From Nostoc sp. CHAB 5836 (GTDB lineage: Bacteria; Cyanobacteriota; Cyanobacteriia; Cyanobacteriales; Nostocaceae), in assembly GCF_020829445.1 (NCBI RefSeq), contig NZ_JAIVFV010000007.1:1-64000 (forward strand): a stretch of DNA of 64,000 nt, written 5' to 3'. Positions 36,775 to 46,968 of the stretch are shown here, one piece after another. Position numbers and translations under genes: made by a program. The stretch's first letter is position 1; each line of letters starts with the position of its first letter. Below the pieces are notes generated by a model. It made no database searches. It saw only the letters and a list, made by a program, of their open reading frames with translations, and was not told the DNA's origin.

Positions 36775-39183
36775 TTATTCAACTAAGGGTCGTGGAACCG
36801 TGAAAAATTCCTGACGGCGTTGAATCAACACTATAACAACACCGCTTGCAACCACGGCAAAGGCAGAAGGAATAAATGGCAACCATAGCCCTTGTTTTAA
36901 AAGAGCGATCGCACAAACTCCATATAAAGTGACAACCGTCACAAAAATGGTGCATCTTTTATGTAAAAGCGAACGAATGCGCCAAATAATCAGACTCCCA
37001 ACTACAGACCAGCCGCATATCCAGAGAATATCGCCCCAAAAAGGCAAAACCCAAAGAATTGGACGTTGATCTAAAACTGCGCTCAAAACTTGGCTAACCA
37101 TTTGTGCTTGTATAAATACCCCTGATATTTCTTGATAATCTTGCTGTGCAGTACTGTAGGGAGTTGACCAAGTATCGCTGACAGTGTTAGCTGTCACTCC
37201 AATAATAACTACCTTCTTTTTAACTAAATCGGAATTAACTTTATCGCTTAATATATCTTCAAGAGAAACTGTTAGATAATCAGTATTACGATAGTTGACA
37301 AGTATTTGAATTCCACCTAAGTCAACTCTTTGTTGATAGCCACCACTCCGACCAGGCTTTAAGCGTTTAAATACTTTAGAACCAAACTGTACATAATCTT
37401 CATTTAAATTGGGTTGAATATTTTCGTAAGATAAATAACGAGCAGCCAATTGTAACGAGAGTGAGTAAGGCGTTGTACAAAGGGACGAAGGCTCTTGTGC
37501 CATCATCATAATTTGGCGACGCACGATACCATCTGGATCTTGGATTGCATCACTAAAACCCTGACGTTCTATAGGGACTCCAAGAGGTGGTTTAACACCT
37601 TGGGGATCGTGTTTACGATCTCTGCCTTTACAGGCAACTACTATATTTTCTTTGCTCAGTTCAGTAGCAAGTTGTATCGGCTTTGATTCATTTCGGGGGT
37701 CAGCAAAATCTCTATAAATATCCAGTCCAATGACTCGTGGTTGATACTTTTGTAATTTGTTGAGTAATTGAGCTAACGTACTATCCGAAATAGATTTCAC
37801 TCCTGTGGTCATCTCTTGTCGGGATTGAATATCTTTTTCGGTAACTTCAACAACCAGCAATCTTGGATCTAAATCTTCCTTTGGTCGCAGGAGTAGCATT
37901 TGGTTAAAAGTTTGCAGTTCAGCCTTTTCAAAAAACCCCAAGTATCTCAGACCTATCGTTGAAAGAGTCACAATAGCAGTACTCAGCAGTACAGTCCAAA
38001 GTTTGCACTTTCGAGTTGCAATTGTGCTTTTCGTCTTTGGGGTCGAAATTATGCTCTGAGTCGAAACTTCGCCGCGAGTCTCGGTGTCACCCCAACCACC
38101 GCGCAGTTCTTGCCAAGTTATCGGAACAGTTGTAGGATTCTGGCAAATCACTGGCAACCAACTAGCACAAGGGAAGTCATTTTCCAATCCCTGAAGTCTT
38201 TCCCGCGCTTCTCGCACAGCCAGATAAAATGGCTTTCCACCTGCAAAAGCGACAAGAAAGTTTTTCAAAAACTCCTGTGCTACTAAATCTGGTACCCCTT
38301 CCCGCATCACAATCATTTGGGGAATGTTCAAATCAGCTAAATTTCGTGCCAAACCAATGCCATCACAGGAGTTGAAAATTGCCAATTTTAAACCGCGTGT
38401 AATTGCTGTCTTAAGTGCATTCTTAAATTGGTAAATTATTAAACTCTCTGTCTGATTGATGTAAATTTCCCCGATTTCTCCTTCTGCAATACTAGCGCTA
38501 TGTCCGGCAAAAAACAGAATATCCCAATTCTGATTCCACAATTGCTCATCAAGCTCTTTTCGTGTAGGTTCGACAAGGAATGTAGTTTCAGTATCTGTTA
38601 AACCTTGGAACCAAGAACGGTCTTGATCAATATCAATACCAAAACTGTTACCGAGAATTGCTAAAATGTTGATTTTAGCTGTGGTAGATTTTTGCACAAC
38701 ATGAGGAAATGCGTACTCATGATTGCTCAAAGCTAATTCAGCTTTAGGATAATGCTCAAAAAAATCCCATAGATGCCAAGGTAGCCGATGCAGTAAAGTT
38801 ATATTTGTTTCAACAATAACTCTAATTTCATCATCTCGGCTGAGTAGAGTTCTTAACTGTCGTTCAATATTTTGGAAGGGTTCAGATTTCAACCAAGTAT
38901 TTATATGTATTTGTAACTGATGACACACTTCATCGAAATCATTCACAGAAATATTGGTGATATCTTGTGAATGCACTTTTATACGTTGATTGCTGCCCAA
39001 ACGTTGATGGACAGCTTCGTAGAGTAACTTCCATCTTCTGTATATCTCGGAAAGTTCTGGTACTGCTGGCAGACTTCCAGTTATTTTAAATAATTGGTTA
39101 TTGTGCCAAAGTTGAGCCGTGACAACAGGAAATCCTTGATTTAAGTCTCCTCCCAACAAGCTGAAGATAACTAGCTTACTCAT
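36775..39183 (-). CDS. Membrane CHAT protease with CHASE2 sensor domain, locus 1
   Basis: An 802-residue protein. The cytoplasmic N-terminal half ends in a CHAT (caspase-like) peptidase domain with His228 (LFFAGHS) and Cys273 (FNSCDGIGLA). A membrane helix follows near 400-420 (LLSTAIVTLSTIGLRYLGFF). Next comes an extracytoplasmic CHASE2 sensor (about 425-690; LLVVEVTEKDIQ, VIGLDIYRDF, KKVVIIGVTANTVSDTW), then about three C-terminal helices. CHASE2 usually senses outside signals, so this looks like a ligand-gated inside protease. It is the third gene after a sigma-factor gene and a DUF1822 gene (66-bp gap). A paralogous triplet lies at 53778-59194. Confidence 0.9.
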   Translation of the reverse strand: MSKLVIFSLLGGDLNQGFPVVTAQLWHNNQLFKITGSLPAVPELSEIYRRWKLLYEAVHQRLGSNQRIKVHSQDITNISVNDFDEVCHQLQIHINTWLKSEPFQNIERQLRTLLSRDDEIRVIVETNITLLHRLPWHLWDFFEHYPKAELALSNHEYAFPHVVQKSTTAKINILAILGNSFGIDIDQDRSWFQGLTDTETTFLVEPTRKELDEQLWNQNWDILFFAGHSASIAEGEIGEIYINQTESLIIYQFKNALKTAITRGLKLAIFNSCDGIGLARNLADLNIPQMIVMREGVPDLVAQEFLKNFLVAFAGGKPFYLAVREARERLQGLENDFPCASWLPVICQNPTTVPITWQELRGGWGDTETRGEVSTQSIISTPKTKSTIATRKCKLWTVLLSTAIVTLSTIGLRYLGFFEKAELQTFNQMLLLRPKEDLDPRLLVVEVTEKDIQSRQEMTTGVKSISDSTLAQLLNKLQKYQPRVIGLDIYRDFADPRNESKPIQLATELSKENIVVACKGRDRKHDPQGVKPPLGVPIERQGFSDAIQDPDGIVRRQIMMMAQEPSSLCTTPYSLSLQLAARYLSYENIQPNLNEDYVQFGSKVFKRLKPGRSGGYQQRVDLGGIQILVNYRNTDYLTVSLEDILSDKVNSDLVKKKVVIIGVTANTVSDTWSTPYSTAQQDYQEISGVFIQAQMVSQVLSAVLDQRPILWVLPFWGDILWICGWSVVGSLIIWRIRSLLHKRCTIFVTVVTLYGVCAIALLKQGLWLPFIPSAFAVVASGVVIVLIQRRQEFFTVPRPLVE

Positions 39184-39249
39184 TTGTTATTTGTCCTTTG
39201 TTGTTTGTCATTTGTCCTTATCTAATGACTAACGACTAATGACCAATGA

Positions 39250-40434
39250 CTAAATGACGAAGTTTTCTGTAATCTGGTAACTATCAAAAGCAACTTGGAT
39301 CCTAAAACATTCTCCTACTTCTCCATCAAAGCGTTTCAATTGTATGTAGTTATCTTGTTCTCTTGCTTGCACTTGCTGAATGATTTCCTCCGATTCTAAA
39401 AGTAAAGCTAACTTGATATTAACAGGTAGATAGAACTCTTCATTAGCAGGATGCAGTTGCACGCGAATACTAACTTGTTGGTTATCCTCTGGTATTAAGG
39501 CAACTAATAGCACCACTTTTTGAGACTCTATTTCCATTCCCAAATCAATCAGCTTGGCTCGTTTGATACTACCAACACCGAACCCAGAGCTACTCCTGAA
39601 ATTAAAAGCTAGACTGTTGGAATTGAAAAGCAAAAATGTTTCTATTGCTTCCCAAGCATTATCGTATATACCTTCTAGCCAAAAACTGAGATTCACTCGC
39701 ACTTGGGAAGATTGTGGCTGCTGCCGTTGTTGGTACAAGCGTTGCCGCCATTGCTCATTCTCTAGTAGCGCTCCCCAAGTTTTAAATGGCACTGCTAATC
39801 TAGAGAAACGAAAAGAGGCATTGCCTAACCGTTGCACAAGATTTTTTGCTTGCTCGGTGGATAATTGTGGTAATGGAGCTACAGCCGCTTTCATCTCTTC
39901 TCCTCTGCAAAATTGGTAACTCAAAGAGAAAGCATTCAGATCTTTTGTCAAATGCCGTGCATCTATACAATAAGTCCTATCCACTGAGTCATAGTGAGCC
40001 AGAGATTTTAGTTCTTCATGGGTTGTGTAACCCCAAATTCTTACCCACTCGCTATCCGGTTTGACTTGCACTGCTAAATAGTAGTCTGCTGCCCAACTAA
40101 GAATATCTACCCATTCCTGAGGTACTTCTAACTCGGTATCATCAATTGCTTCACTGGGGATTAGCACGACTCGCTTCCCCTCTAACAAAATTGCTGTCCC
40201 ATTGACAAATTCCCAGAAAGCTGGCTTACCAGGGAAACTGTACCAAACACTTGCTTTAGGAAAATCTTCAGTTGAGATCCAATCCAAGAAGGCATGGAGA
40301 CAAATTTGATTTATGTAAGCGCACCAGCGACTACTAGGCGTGGCATAAACTTGGCTTTGCTGCCAGGATTGCGCCTGAATTGCTGGTGATATCTCTGACA
40401 ACCATTCTCTTGGATCTGCAAACGCGCAAGTCAT
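39250..40434 (-). CDS. DUF1822 family protein, locus 1
   Basis: A 394-residue soluble protein of the cyanobacterial DUF1822 family (function unknown). Features: CLHAFLDWI near the start, WEFVNGTAILLEGKRVVLIPSEAIDDTELEVPQEWVDI split over residues about 70-115, WVRIWGYTTHEELK, and SFRFSRLAVPFKTWGALL. It has no signal peptide or membrane helix. It starts 19 bp after the sigma-factor stop and is followed by the CHAT-CHASE2 gene, so all three are one operon. The same order recurs at 56785-57936. I infer it could be the sigma regulator or the CHAT substrate, because it is the constant third member. Confidence 0.85.
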   Translation of the reverse strand: MTCAFADPREWLSEISPAIQAQSWQQSQVYATPSSRWCAYINQICLHAFLDWISTEDFPKASVWYSFPGKPAFWEFVNGTAILLEGKRVVLIPSEAIDDTELEVPQEWVDILSWAADYYLAVQVKPDSEWVRIWGYTTHEELKSLAHYDSVDRTYCIDARHLTKDLNAFSLSYQFCRGEEMKAAVAPLPQLSTEQAKNLVQRLGNASFRFSRLAVPFKTWGALLENEQWRQRLYQQRQQPQSSQVRVNLSFWLEGIYDNAWEAIETFLLFNSNSLAFNFRSSSGFGVGSIKRAKLIDLGMEIESQKVVLLVALIPEDNQQVSIRVQLHPANEEFYLPVNIKLALLLESEEIIQQVQAREQDNYIQLKRFDGEVGECFRIQVAFDSYQITENFVI

Positions 40435-40453
40435 TTTTACTACTTTATGAAAA

Positions 40454-41653
40454 CTACAGATTTATGTTGTACTCACCATACTGGTTTCTCAACCATTCTT
40501 CCAAAGCAAAACTCATATCTTTAATTTGGTTGGAACTAACAGAAATATTCAAATCCTGGCTCCACTTAATTAGTGCTGCAAGTATTGATTCCCTACCTTT
40601 AACTAGCCTGCGAGACACTGTAGGCTGACTCATCTGCAACTGTTGCATAATCTGCTGCTGAGTAAGTCCTTGTTGGTAGTAAAGCTTAAGTACTTCTTGG
40701 GTTTTTACATCCACATTCTGTAAAGCTTTTAACAATACAGCAGACATCCGAGATATTTGGTTTTGTCGATTTTGGACATCCTCTTCGGCTATCATATCAG
40801 CCATTGGCTCCTCAGAGGATGGGTCCGGCAGCTCAAACGTTACTGTCGTGTCATCATTTTGCTTGAAAGCATTTAGAGATTTCACAGGTGGAAACAAATA
40901 AGCTCGCACGTAGACAGCTGTCTGAGTTAACCACTGTTCAATTGTCTGTGCGTTGCGTGCGAGAGTAGGTTGAGTGATTTGGTTTTGGCATTTATGGTTG
41001 TATAAGTTGGCAATAGCTTCCCAAAGTTGACGATTCGGTTCTGGTAACTGACTGGTATTTCCTGGTTGATTTTGGACGTACAGTTCGTTGAAACAAGTCC
41101 AAGCTAAACGATATTGAGCAACTGCATTTTGTGATAATCCAGCTTCGCTAAGAGCTTCACTAAGCAGCTTTTTGCTCACTTTGCGCAACAATGCCCAATT
41201 GGTACAAGTATCAGCTTCCCTGCGTTGACGTAAAATATCTCTCAGCCGACTGGGCATTGCCATCATGGCGTAAGCTTTTAAGCTAGAAGATTTTTCTGGG
41301 TTGAAGTCTTTAAGAATTGTTTCAACTTCTGCGATCGCCATTTGGAAGTAATCAGCGAGCAGGTATTGGTTGAGAGTAAAAAATTTTGCAACTGTTTTTG
41401 AAGCCGCCCAATAACAAGGTTCTTGTAAATAAGCTAACAAGTGCATTGTGGCAAGATTATTGCAGCCAAAACGCCACTGCTTCTGCCAGTAAAGCGCCCA
41501 AAAGTTTTCTGATTTAAGTGCTAATGACGAATGCTCTAAGTGATTTAGAATATTTCTATACAGTTTCGGATCGGTCAACCATTTGCTGAATCTGCCTCTT
41601 TCCAACTGCACGAATGTTGAGAACATATCCGTAATTTCTTGGCGAGGACGCAT
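40454..41653 (-). CDS. Sigma-70 family RNA polymerase sigma factor, locus 1
   Basis: About 399 residues. The N-terminal 250 or so residues are helical and not typical sigma domains. The C-terminal part (about 310-370) is a sigma region 4-like helix-turn-helix: VKTQEVLKLYYQQGLTQQQI and MSQPTVSRRL. I chose ATG 41653 because MRPRQEITDMFSTFVQ aligns with MQPRQGIVEIFSTFVQ of the paralogue at 57995; an earlier start at 41692 is open. It is the first gene of the sigma-DUF1822-CHAT-CHASE2 operon. It probably directs RNA polymerase to a special promoter set; the target genes are unknown. Confidence 0.85.
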   Translation of the reverse strand: MRPRQEITDMFSTFVQLERGRFSKWLTDPKLYRNILNHLEHSSLALKSENFWALYWQKQWRFGCNNLATMHLLAYLQEPCYWAASKTVAKFFTLNQYLLADYFQMAIAEVETILKDFNPEKSSSLKAYAMMAMPSRLRDILRQRREADTCTNWALLRKVSKKLLSEALSEAGLSQNAVAQYRLAWTCFNELYVQNQPGNTSQLPEPNRQLWEAIANLYNHKCQNQITQPTLARNAQTIEQWLTQTAVYVRAYLFPPVKSLNAFKQNDDTTVTFELPDPSSEEPMADMIAEEDVQNRQNQISRMSAVLLKALQNVDVKTQEVLKLYYQQGLTQQQIMQQLQMSQPTVSRRLVKGRESILAALIKWSQDLNISVSSNQIKDMSFALEEWLRNQYGEYNINL

Positions 41654-41857
41654 AAGCAATTTAAAATATAAATTGAAATGGGACTGAAGCAACTAAGTAG
41701 ATAGGCACAAATAAATATAACTATCTAAAGAAAACTAAAACGCTTAAAAGTCTTTACCTTCGGCATAGCTGCTTTGTCTCAAGGATAACTATCTACGCAT
41801 ACCTATTTATCACCTATCTTTAAGATATTATCCCACATCAGTAACATTCCTAAGCTT

Positions 41858-42023
41858 AGAGGATGTTTGAAAAGTATTTTTCGTAACATCTAAGCCTCCC
41901 AAACCTAACCCCCCTAGCCCCCCTTCCCTACGAGGGAATGGGGGTTTCAAAGCCTCTCTCCGCTTCGGGGAGAGGTTTGGAGAGGGGTTTATAGTATACT
42001 TTACGACTTTTCAAACATCCTCT
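41858..42023. mobile_element. MITE-like element, 166 bp, with 18-bp terminal inverted repeats
   Basis: Perfect inverted ends AGAGGATGTTTGAAAAGT (41858-41875) and ACTTTTCAAACATCCTCT (42006-42023) enclose a REP-like CCCCCCTAGCCCCCCTTCCC palindrome region. No coding capacity; the 64-residue minus frame at 41928-42122 merely reads through it. It sits in the upstream region of the sigma-factor operon. Confidence 0.75.
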
Positions 42024-42381
42024 TACAGAGCATAACAATTTCTCAGCTTCAACTCTTTCTCCAATTCGGTAAAAATACATCAAGGTCTGACTTTCCCGTT
42101 CAGTCTCAAAAAGCTTGCTCACAAGGGATTTATAGAAAAGCGCAGCAGATCGCAGAACTTTTGGGTCTACTGACAGTGATTAACAAATAAACTGATCCCA
42201 CTGCTACCAATTAAAAATCAATACACTTGGGTTAAGCATTTCTTTCTTCTCTTTGCGTCCAACTCTTACGAGACGCACTCGCGTTGGCGTCCTTCTCCCA
42301 GGGGGAGACGCACTCGCGTTTGCGGTTCGTTAAAAAAACTGACTTTTACTCAGAGTTTTAGCCTTAACCCAAGCGTATTGA

Positions 42382-42467
42382 ATTAAAAATCAGAAGATTC
42401 AGCTAAAAACCTCTGATTCTCTACAGTGAATAAACTGATCTCACTGCTACCAATTAAGAATCAGAGG
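42382..42467. repeat. Diverged single unit of the 72-bp repeat
   Basis: AATCAGAAG, CTAAAAACCTCTGATTC, CAGTGAATAAACTGAT and CACTGCTACCAATTAAGAAT occur in the same order as in the arrays at 30743 and 31822. A partial unit lies at 42180-42215. Confidence 0.65.
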
Positions 42468-42564
42468 AAAGGGTATTTGTACTGAGTGCAAACTATACTC
42501 TATTTTTTATCAAGCCTTTAAGTCACGCCATCATAACTGATGGAGTTCACAAAACAATAAAATA

Positions 42565-42600
42565 TTTAAGAAATCAGTTAAGAAATTTAAGAAAGTTAAG
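42565..42600 (+). repeat. TTAAG iterons
   Basis: TTTAAG AAATCA GTTAAG AAA TTTAAG AAA GTTAAG: four near-repeats with 9 to 12 bp spacing. It resembles the 9-bp repeats at 14604 (other strand) and 52612. It lies about 630 bp upstream of the AAA gene. Confidence 0.55.
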
Positions 42601-42727
42601 CAGATAGATATTTAAAATATTTTAGGACTTACGTATTGACAAAGTAGACAAAAAATGTAACGCGTATGAGTCAGGAAATTTTCAGGCGATCGCTAATTAA
42701 TTGGGACATTGAAAGACGGATAATACA

Positions 42728-42891
42728 TAAGTAAGTCGGCGTGAATAAATTAAACTAGGTTAAGTAATGTAAAAAATATTGGAATTAGTTCGTAGTGAGG
42801 GCTTCAGCCCTCAAATGAGGACTTTAGTCTTCTCTACGAGACGCACTCGCGTTCACTACAGACCTTGAATTATTCACGCCGCTCTACTTAT
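42728..42891. mobile_element. MITE-like element, 164 bp, with imperfect 22-bp inverted ends
   Basis: Left end ATAAGTAAGTCGGCGTGAAT and right end ATTCACGCCGCTCTACTTAT pair with three mismatches over 22 bp. The core carries GAGGGCTTCAGCCCTC and GAGACGCACTCGCGTTCACT, pieces also seen inside the 14274 element. Non-coding. Confidence 0.65.
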
Positions 42892-43231
42892 ATTGTCTTG
42901 ATGATGTAGGCTTAGGGTTATCAGGGCAACTACTAAACCCGGATTTCTTACAAGTGATAAAAAATGCTTGGATTAGCCAAATTTAAGATGATTTAATTAA
43001 TACAGGCTACAAGACTACTGAGATTTTTTCAAAAATCAAATATGACTCCTATGTGAGCGTTTAGTATCAAGCTAGTATAATGTAACTTAGTTGATTAGAG
43101 TTCCAATAGATTTGAGGAAAAAATTAAATAAGAGTGTATCAAAAATTGCTACGATAAATTATATTTTCAGTATACAAATAGAAACAGTTGTTGCTTTTAA
43201 CACTTAACTGTAATAAATATCCTGGACATCA

Positions 43232-44644
43232 ATGTATAAAACTAAACGTCAGCGTGGAGTTGTACTAACTTCCGTAGGAATTAAACGGTTACAATCAGCA
43301 ATTCTTTCTGTAGAGATAGTAGAAAATAAAGGCGAACACTTGACTTTAGAACAAATAAGCTCGCGCATTCATGTTTCTACTAGAACTTTGAGTAAATTAT
43401 GGTCTTTAAGTGAAAGTGTAGATCAAAAAACGATAAAACTCTGCTTTAGCGCTTTTAATCTAGAATTGCGCAGCGAAGACTATACCATACTCAACAAAGC
43501 AAATGAGACTGAAACATCTGAGTTATTGTCTATTGCAAATATAGGAGAAGATTTATCTCAACGTTCCGAATTAACCTCATTTGTCGAAAAATCTCACACA
43601 CAAACTGAACAAATAGAAAATCTTTGGTCATACCCGGATGGCCCCATACCTTTAGATTCTCACTTTTATATTGAACGTCCTCCACTAGAGAGAAAGGTTT
43701 ATCGAGAAGTAACTACTAGTGGCTGCGTGATTCGGATTAGATCCCCCAAACAGATGGGTAAAAGTTCTCTTGTATTGCGGCTTTGTGCCTTTGCACGGAA
43801 ACAAGGGTATCAGACGGTGAATCTGAATTGTTGCCAATTCGATAGTGAGTGTCTAAATGATTTAAATAAACTGTTGCGTCGTCTTTGCTGGAAAATTGCC
43901 AGTCAATTAGGTATTGACCCCAACCTCAAGGAAAAGTGGAATGAAGAGATTGGCTACAACTTGAGTAGCGGCTTCTATTTAGAAAACTATTTGCTCGAGC
44001 AATGTCAAAGCCCAGTGGTTTTAGTGTTGAATGAAGTTGACCGCTTTTTTGAATATCCTCACATTTGTCACGAGTTTTTTGCTTTGTTGCGGTCATGGTG
44101 TGAGGAAGCACGACACAATCCGAACTGGCAAAAGCTGAGGTTAGTAATGGTTTATTCAACCGAAGAGTACATCTCTATGAATATTAACCTCTCTCCTTTT
44201 AATATTGGTCTACCTATTCGTCTAAACGATTTTACTCAACCACAAGTAGAAGATTTAGCTAGGCGATATAGTTTAGACTCGTTGAAAGCTAAAGATTTTG
44301 CTCAACTAATGACACTAGTAGGAGGACATCCAGCACTAATTCAGATTAGTTTGTACTATCTTTGCTCTCAAGAAATGACCCTGAAAGAAATAATAGAGGA
44401 TGCGATGGCCAATGGTGGCATCTACCACGATCATTTATGGCGACAGTTGATCAAACTACAACAAAATACTAGACTGGCAAAGATTTATGCTGAAATTCTG
44501 GTAGCAAAGCAAGGTATTTCTCTTAATCCTATTGAAATTTACAAGCTTGAAGGTTTGGGATTAATTCGCTTTGAGGGCGATCGCGTCTTACCACGTTACG
44601 ATCTCTACCACGCCTATTTTGCAAAACAGCTATATGGAGCTTAG
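43232..44644 (+). CDS. AAA-like ATPase (AAA_35) with N-terminal helix-turn-helix-like domain
   Basis: A 470-residue cyanobacterial regulator-type protein. Residues 1-85 (RGVVLTSVGIKRLQSAI, LTLEQISSRIHVSTRTLSKL) look like a small DNA-binding or sigma-interaction domain found at the N-terminus of many cyanobacterial signalling NTPases. Residues about 140-460 are an AAA_35-type ATPase: P-loop SPKQMGKSSL, then VVLVLNEVDRFF, where the usual Walker B LDEVD reads LNEVD, which may weaken hydrolysis. It lies alone on the plus strand after a long repeat-rich spacer. No effector domain is fused. It may act as a switch in signalling or defence; the role is not defined. Confidence 0.82.
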   Translation: MYKTKRQRGVVLTSVGIKRLQSAILSVEIVENKGEHLTLEQISSRIHVSTRTLSKLWSLSESVDQKTIKLCFSAFNLELRSEDYTILNKANETETSELLSIANIGEDLSQRSELTSFVEKSHTQTEQIENLWSYPDGPIPLDSHFYIERPPLERKVYREVTTSGCVIRIRSPKQMGKSSLVLRLCAFARKQGYQTVNLNCCQFDSECLNDLNKLLRRLCWKIASQLGIDPNLKEKWNEEIGYNLSSGFYLENYLLEQCQSPVVLVLNEVDRFFEYPHICHEFFALLRSWCEEARHNPNWQKLRLVMVYSTEEYISMNINLSPFNIGLPIRLNDFTQPQVEDLARRYSLDSLKAKDFAQLMTLVGGHPALIQISLYYLCSQEMTLKEIIEDAMANGGIYHDHLWRQLIKLQQNTRLAKIYAEILVAKQGISLNPIEIYKLEGLGLIRFEGDRVLPRYDLYHAYFAKQLYGA

Positions 44645-44691
44645 TTTCCGGCTTGCTCCTGAATCTCTCCAGAAATCAACGCGATATAGCC

Positions 44692-46710
44692 TTAATCTAT
44701 TACCCATTTCAATACCTCTGGGTTTTTGTTATAGCGGTAGGTTACACCATCCTTAGTAGTCACAGACTTTTCTTGACTAGCCTTGCTTCTAATAGTAGTA
44801 ATAGAATAGTCAGTTAACGTCTGAAGCTCTTTATGAGAAAGTCCTATAATTGTGGCGCTTGCTGCTGATTCTAGTTTTATTTTGAGTTCATTTTTCGGGT
44901 AAATATCTATCGTAATTTGCTCCTTTTGTGATGGGTTAACAGCAATTCCTTTTTGAAATTGATAATCTGGCATAGAAACAAGTTGCCAACTAGATTCTTG
45001 TGAAAGCTCTAATACCCATTGATGATAATTAAATAAGCTTTCTCTATGACCAACGCTGATAAAAGTTGTTTTCGTTGATTGTAACTGTTGATATAAATTA
45101 CGTTCGTTATTTAAATCTAAAGCACTCGTTGCTTCATCTAAGATAGTGAAACTAGGATGTGTAATTAATAGCCGTGCAAAAGCGAGGCGTTGTTGTTCTC
45201 CTAACGACAATATATTTTCCCAAGGAACTTCTGTATCAAAGCCATCTACGCGGCTAAGTAAGTGTTGCAGGTTAACTTGTTGCAAAATGTGTTCAAGTTC
45301 GCGATCGCTCATTTTCCTGTCTGTGTGAGGATAGAGCAACTGTTGGCGCAAAGTCCCTAAAATGATATAAGGGCGTTGGGGTAAGAATAATATTTCTTTT
45401 AAGGGAGGACGCACTAGACGACCAGTTCCCGCATTCCACAAACCAGCAATGGCTCTTAATAAAGAACTTTTGCCCCTACCACTAGGGCCAACAATCAATA
45501 ACCCTTTTCCTGGCTGAACAGCTAGTGACAAATTTTCAACAATCACCTGTTCATAATTTGGCGTTTGTAAAGTGACATTCTCAAAAGCTAAACGCTCTTC
45601 TTCTATAATTTTAATAGTACTAACGTTCTCTGGTTGTTTACTAGCAACCTGTAGTGCATCTGAAAACTCTGCTAAACGCTTTACATAACCAGAAAATCGC
45701 CCTGAAATCCCAAACTCAGATATTAGTTCTCCCAGAGCATTAGAAAACATAAAGCAAGCAAAACTAGCTTGGTTAATTTGTCCATAATCAATTTGATCCT
45801 GAAGAAATAAAGGTGTAAGAATGAACATCGAGAAGACGCTAATGGCAGACTGATATGCTCTGCCAAAAGCGTCTTGTCCTCTCTCTAAATTTAGTCTGCA
45901 TTCGGCAGTTTTTAAAACATTATTAAATCGACGCTGGATTATATTTAATTCTTCATCTTCTCCCTGAAAAAAAGCGATTGATTCAGCGTGATTACGAACA
46001 TGAGTTAAGCAATATGCAAAATCTGCTTTAAATGCAAGTTCTTCTTGACTAACTTTATTTATTCCTTGATTCAAGGAAACAGCTATTAAATTACCTACGA
46101 TTGTATAAATAACTAAATAAATTGCAATGTCTGAAGAAACTATCCAGATAATTATCAAAGCACTGACCATTTCTAAAGATTTTTCTAGTAAAGAAGATGA
46201 AAATTTCAAGCCAATACTAGTAATAGGTTCTATTTCTTGGGATAAGCGTTGATCTGGATTATCTATATCAGATTTAAAATTGATTTTATAATAAGCTTGA
46301 TTGCTTAGATATTTTTCTAAAACATGAAGATTTAGCCATTTGTACCAGTCAAGAATTATTTTCTTTCTGACATATCTCAAAAGAGTCACTAACAAGACCA
46401 TTCCGACAATAATAAGACTGGACAGCCATAAAGTACTATTATATTTATCCAGGTCTCTCTGTTCAATAACGATATCAATTACATAGCGATTCCAGTAACT
46501 ATTTGCAGCATTTGCACCGACAACTACGACTATTAATAATACTAAGAAAATCAGCATTCCCCATGAGCGAATCACATCTGAAAATGCTCTTCCTTCTGCT
46601 TTTGTTGGATACCAATAAGGCCCGGCAACTACTTTCACATCCTGCCAAAATTGAATCAAGGCTGAAAAAGGATTTATTGTATTTTGCTCACGCACAGATG
46701 GAGTTTGCAT
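44692..46710 (-). CDS. ABC transporter, fused permease and ATPase (SbmA/YddA-like)
   Basis: A 672-residue exporter or importer half-size protein. The N-terminal two thirds have about six membrane helices (e.g. SWGMLIFLVLLIVVVVGANA) and the EAESIAF/HAESIAFFQGE motif typical of the ABCD/SbmA group. The nucleotide-binding domain (about 390-560) has Walker A GPSGRGKSS, signature SLGEQQR and Walker B FTILDEATSALD. A C-terminal extra domain of about 90 residues follows. The direction of transport and the substrate are unknown. It is downstream of the microviridin genes on the same strand but separated by two other genes, so it could export microviridin; that is a weak inference. Confidence 0.88.
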   Translation of the reverse strand: MQTPSVREQNTINPFSALIQFWQDVKVVAGPYWYPTKAEGRAFSDVIRSWGMLIFLVLLIVVVVGANAANSYWNRYVIDIVIEQRDLDKYNSTLWLSSLIIVGMVLLVTLLRYVRKKIILDWYKWLNLHVLEKYLSNQAYYKINFKSDIDNPDQRLSQEIEPITSIGLKFSSSLLEKSLEMVSALIIIWIVSSDIAIYLVIYTIVGNLIAVSLNQGINKVSQEELAFKADFAYCLTHVRNHAESIAFFQGEDEELNIIQRRFNNVLKTAECRLNLERGQDAFGRAYQSAISVFSMFILTPLFLQDQIDYGQINQASFACFMFSNALGELISEFGISGRFSGYVKRLAEFSDALQVASKQPENVSTIKIIEEERLAFENVTLQTPNYEQVIVENLSLAVQPGKGLLIVGPSGRGKSSLLRAIAGLWNAGTGRLVRPPLKEILFLPQRPYIILGTLRQQLLYPHTDRKMSDRELEHILQQVNLQHLLSRVDGFDTEVPWENILSLGEQQRLAFARLLITHPSFTILDEATSALDLNNERNLYQQLQSTKTTFISVGHRESLFNYHQWVLELSQESSWQLVSMPDYQFQKGIAVNPSQKEQITIDIYPKNELKIKLESAASATIIGLSHKELQTLTDYSITTIRSKASQEKSVTTKDGVTYRYNKNPEVLKWVID

Positions 46711-46752
46711 ATTCTAAAAATGTAGCCGTTACTAATTACACTAGGAATTTTG

Positions 46753-46792
46753 AAATGGCCTTTGAGAATTAAGTTAAACTCAGAGGCCATTT
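46753..46792 (-). terminator. Hairpin terminator downstream of the small membrane protein gene
   Basis: AAATGGCCTTTGAG and CTCAGAGGCCATTT form a 14-bp stem with one mismatch, flanked by T-runs. It lies 180 bp after the minus-strand gene at 46969-47373. Confidence 0.55.
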
Positions 46793-46968
46793 TTCCTTTT
46801 AGAGAATGTCTGAAAACTTTTACGGTGTTGTATTTGAGATTTGTAGATCCCCCTAAATTGCCCTTTTTAAGTAGGACTTTAATTAAATTTCCTCCCTTTT
46901 TAAGGCTACGTGCATACACAAGTCTAAAATAGTTTGGCGGAGGGCTAGGGGGTATCAAATCGAATGCA

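Larger units (their letters stand above)
42024..43231. other. 1.2-kb gene-free spacer rich in repeats
   Basis: Between the sigma operon and the AAA gene I see no convincing protein gene. It holds a GAGACGCACTCGCG repeat (42270), a diverged 72-bp unit (42382-42467), TTAAG iterons (42565-42600), one end similar to the 14274 MITE (TAGGACTTACG, 42623), and a second MITE (42728-42891). Confidence 0.6.

Noticed and set aside
41928-42122. 64-residue minus-strand frame upstream of the sigma factor
   Set aside because: It reads through the MITE end and REP-like repeat and has no family likeness.
44692-46710. Microviridin exporter mdnE
   Set aside because: Two unrelated genes and hairpins separate it from mdnABC and its family (SbmA/YddA-like) is not clearly that of MdnE.
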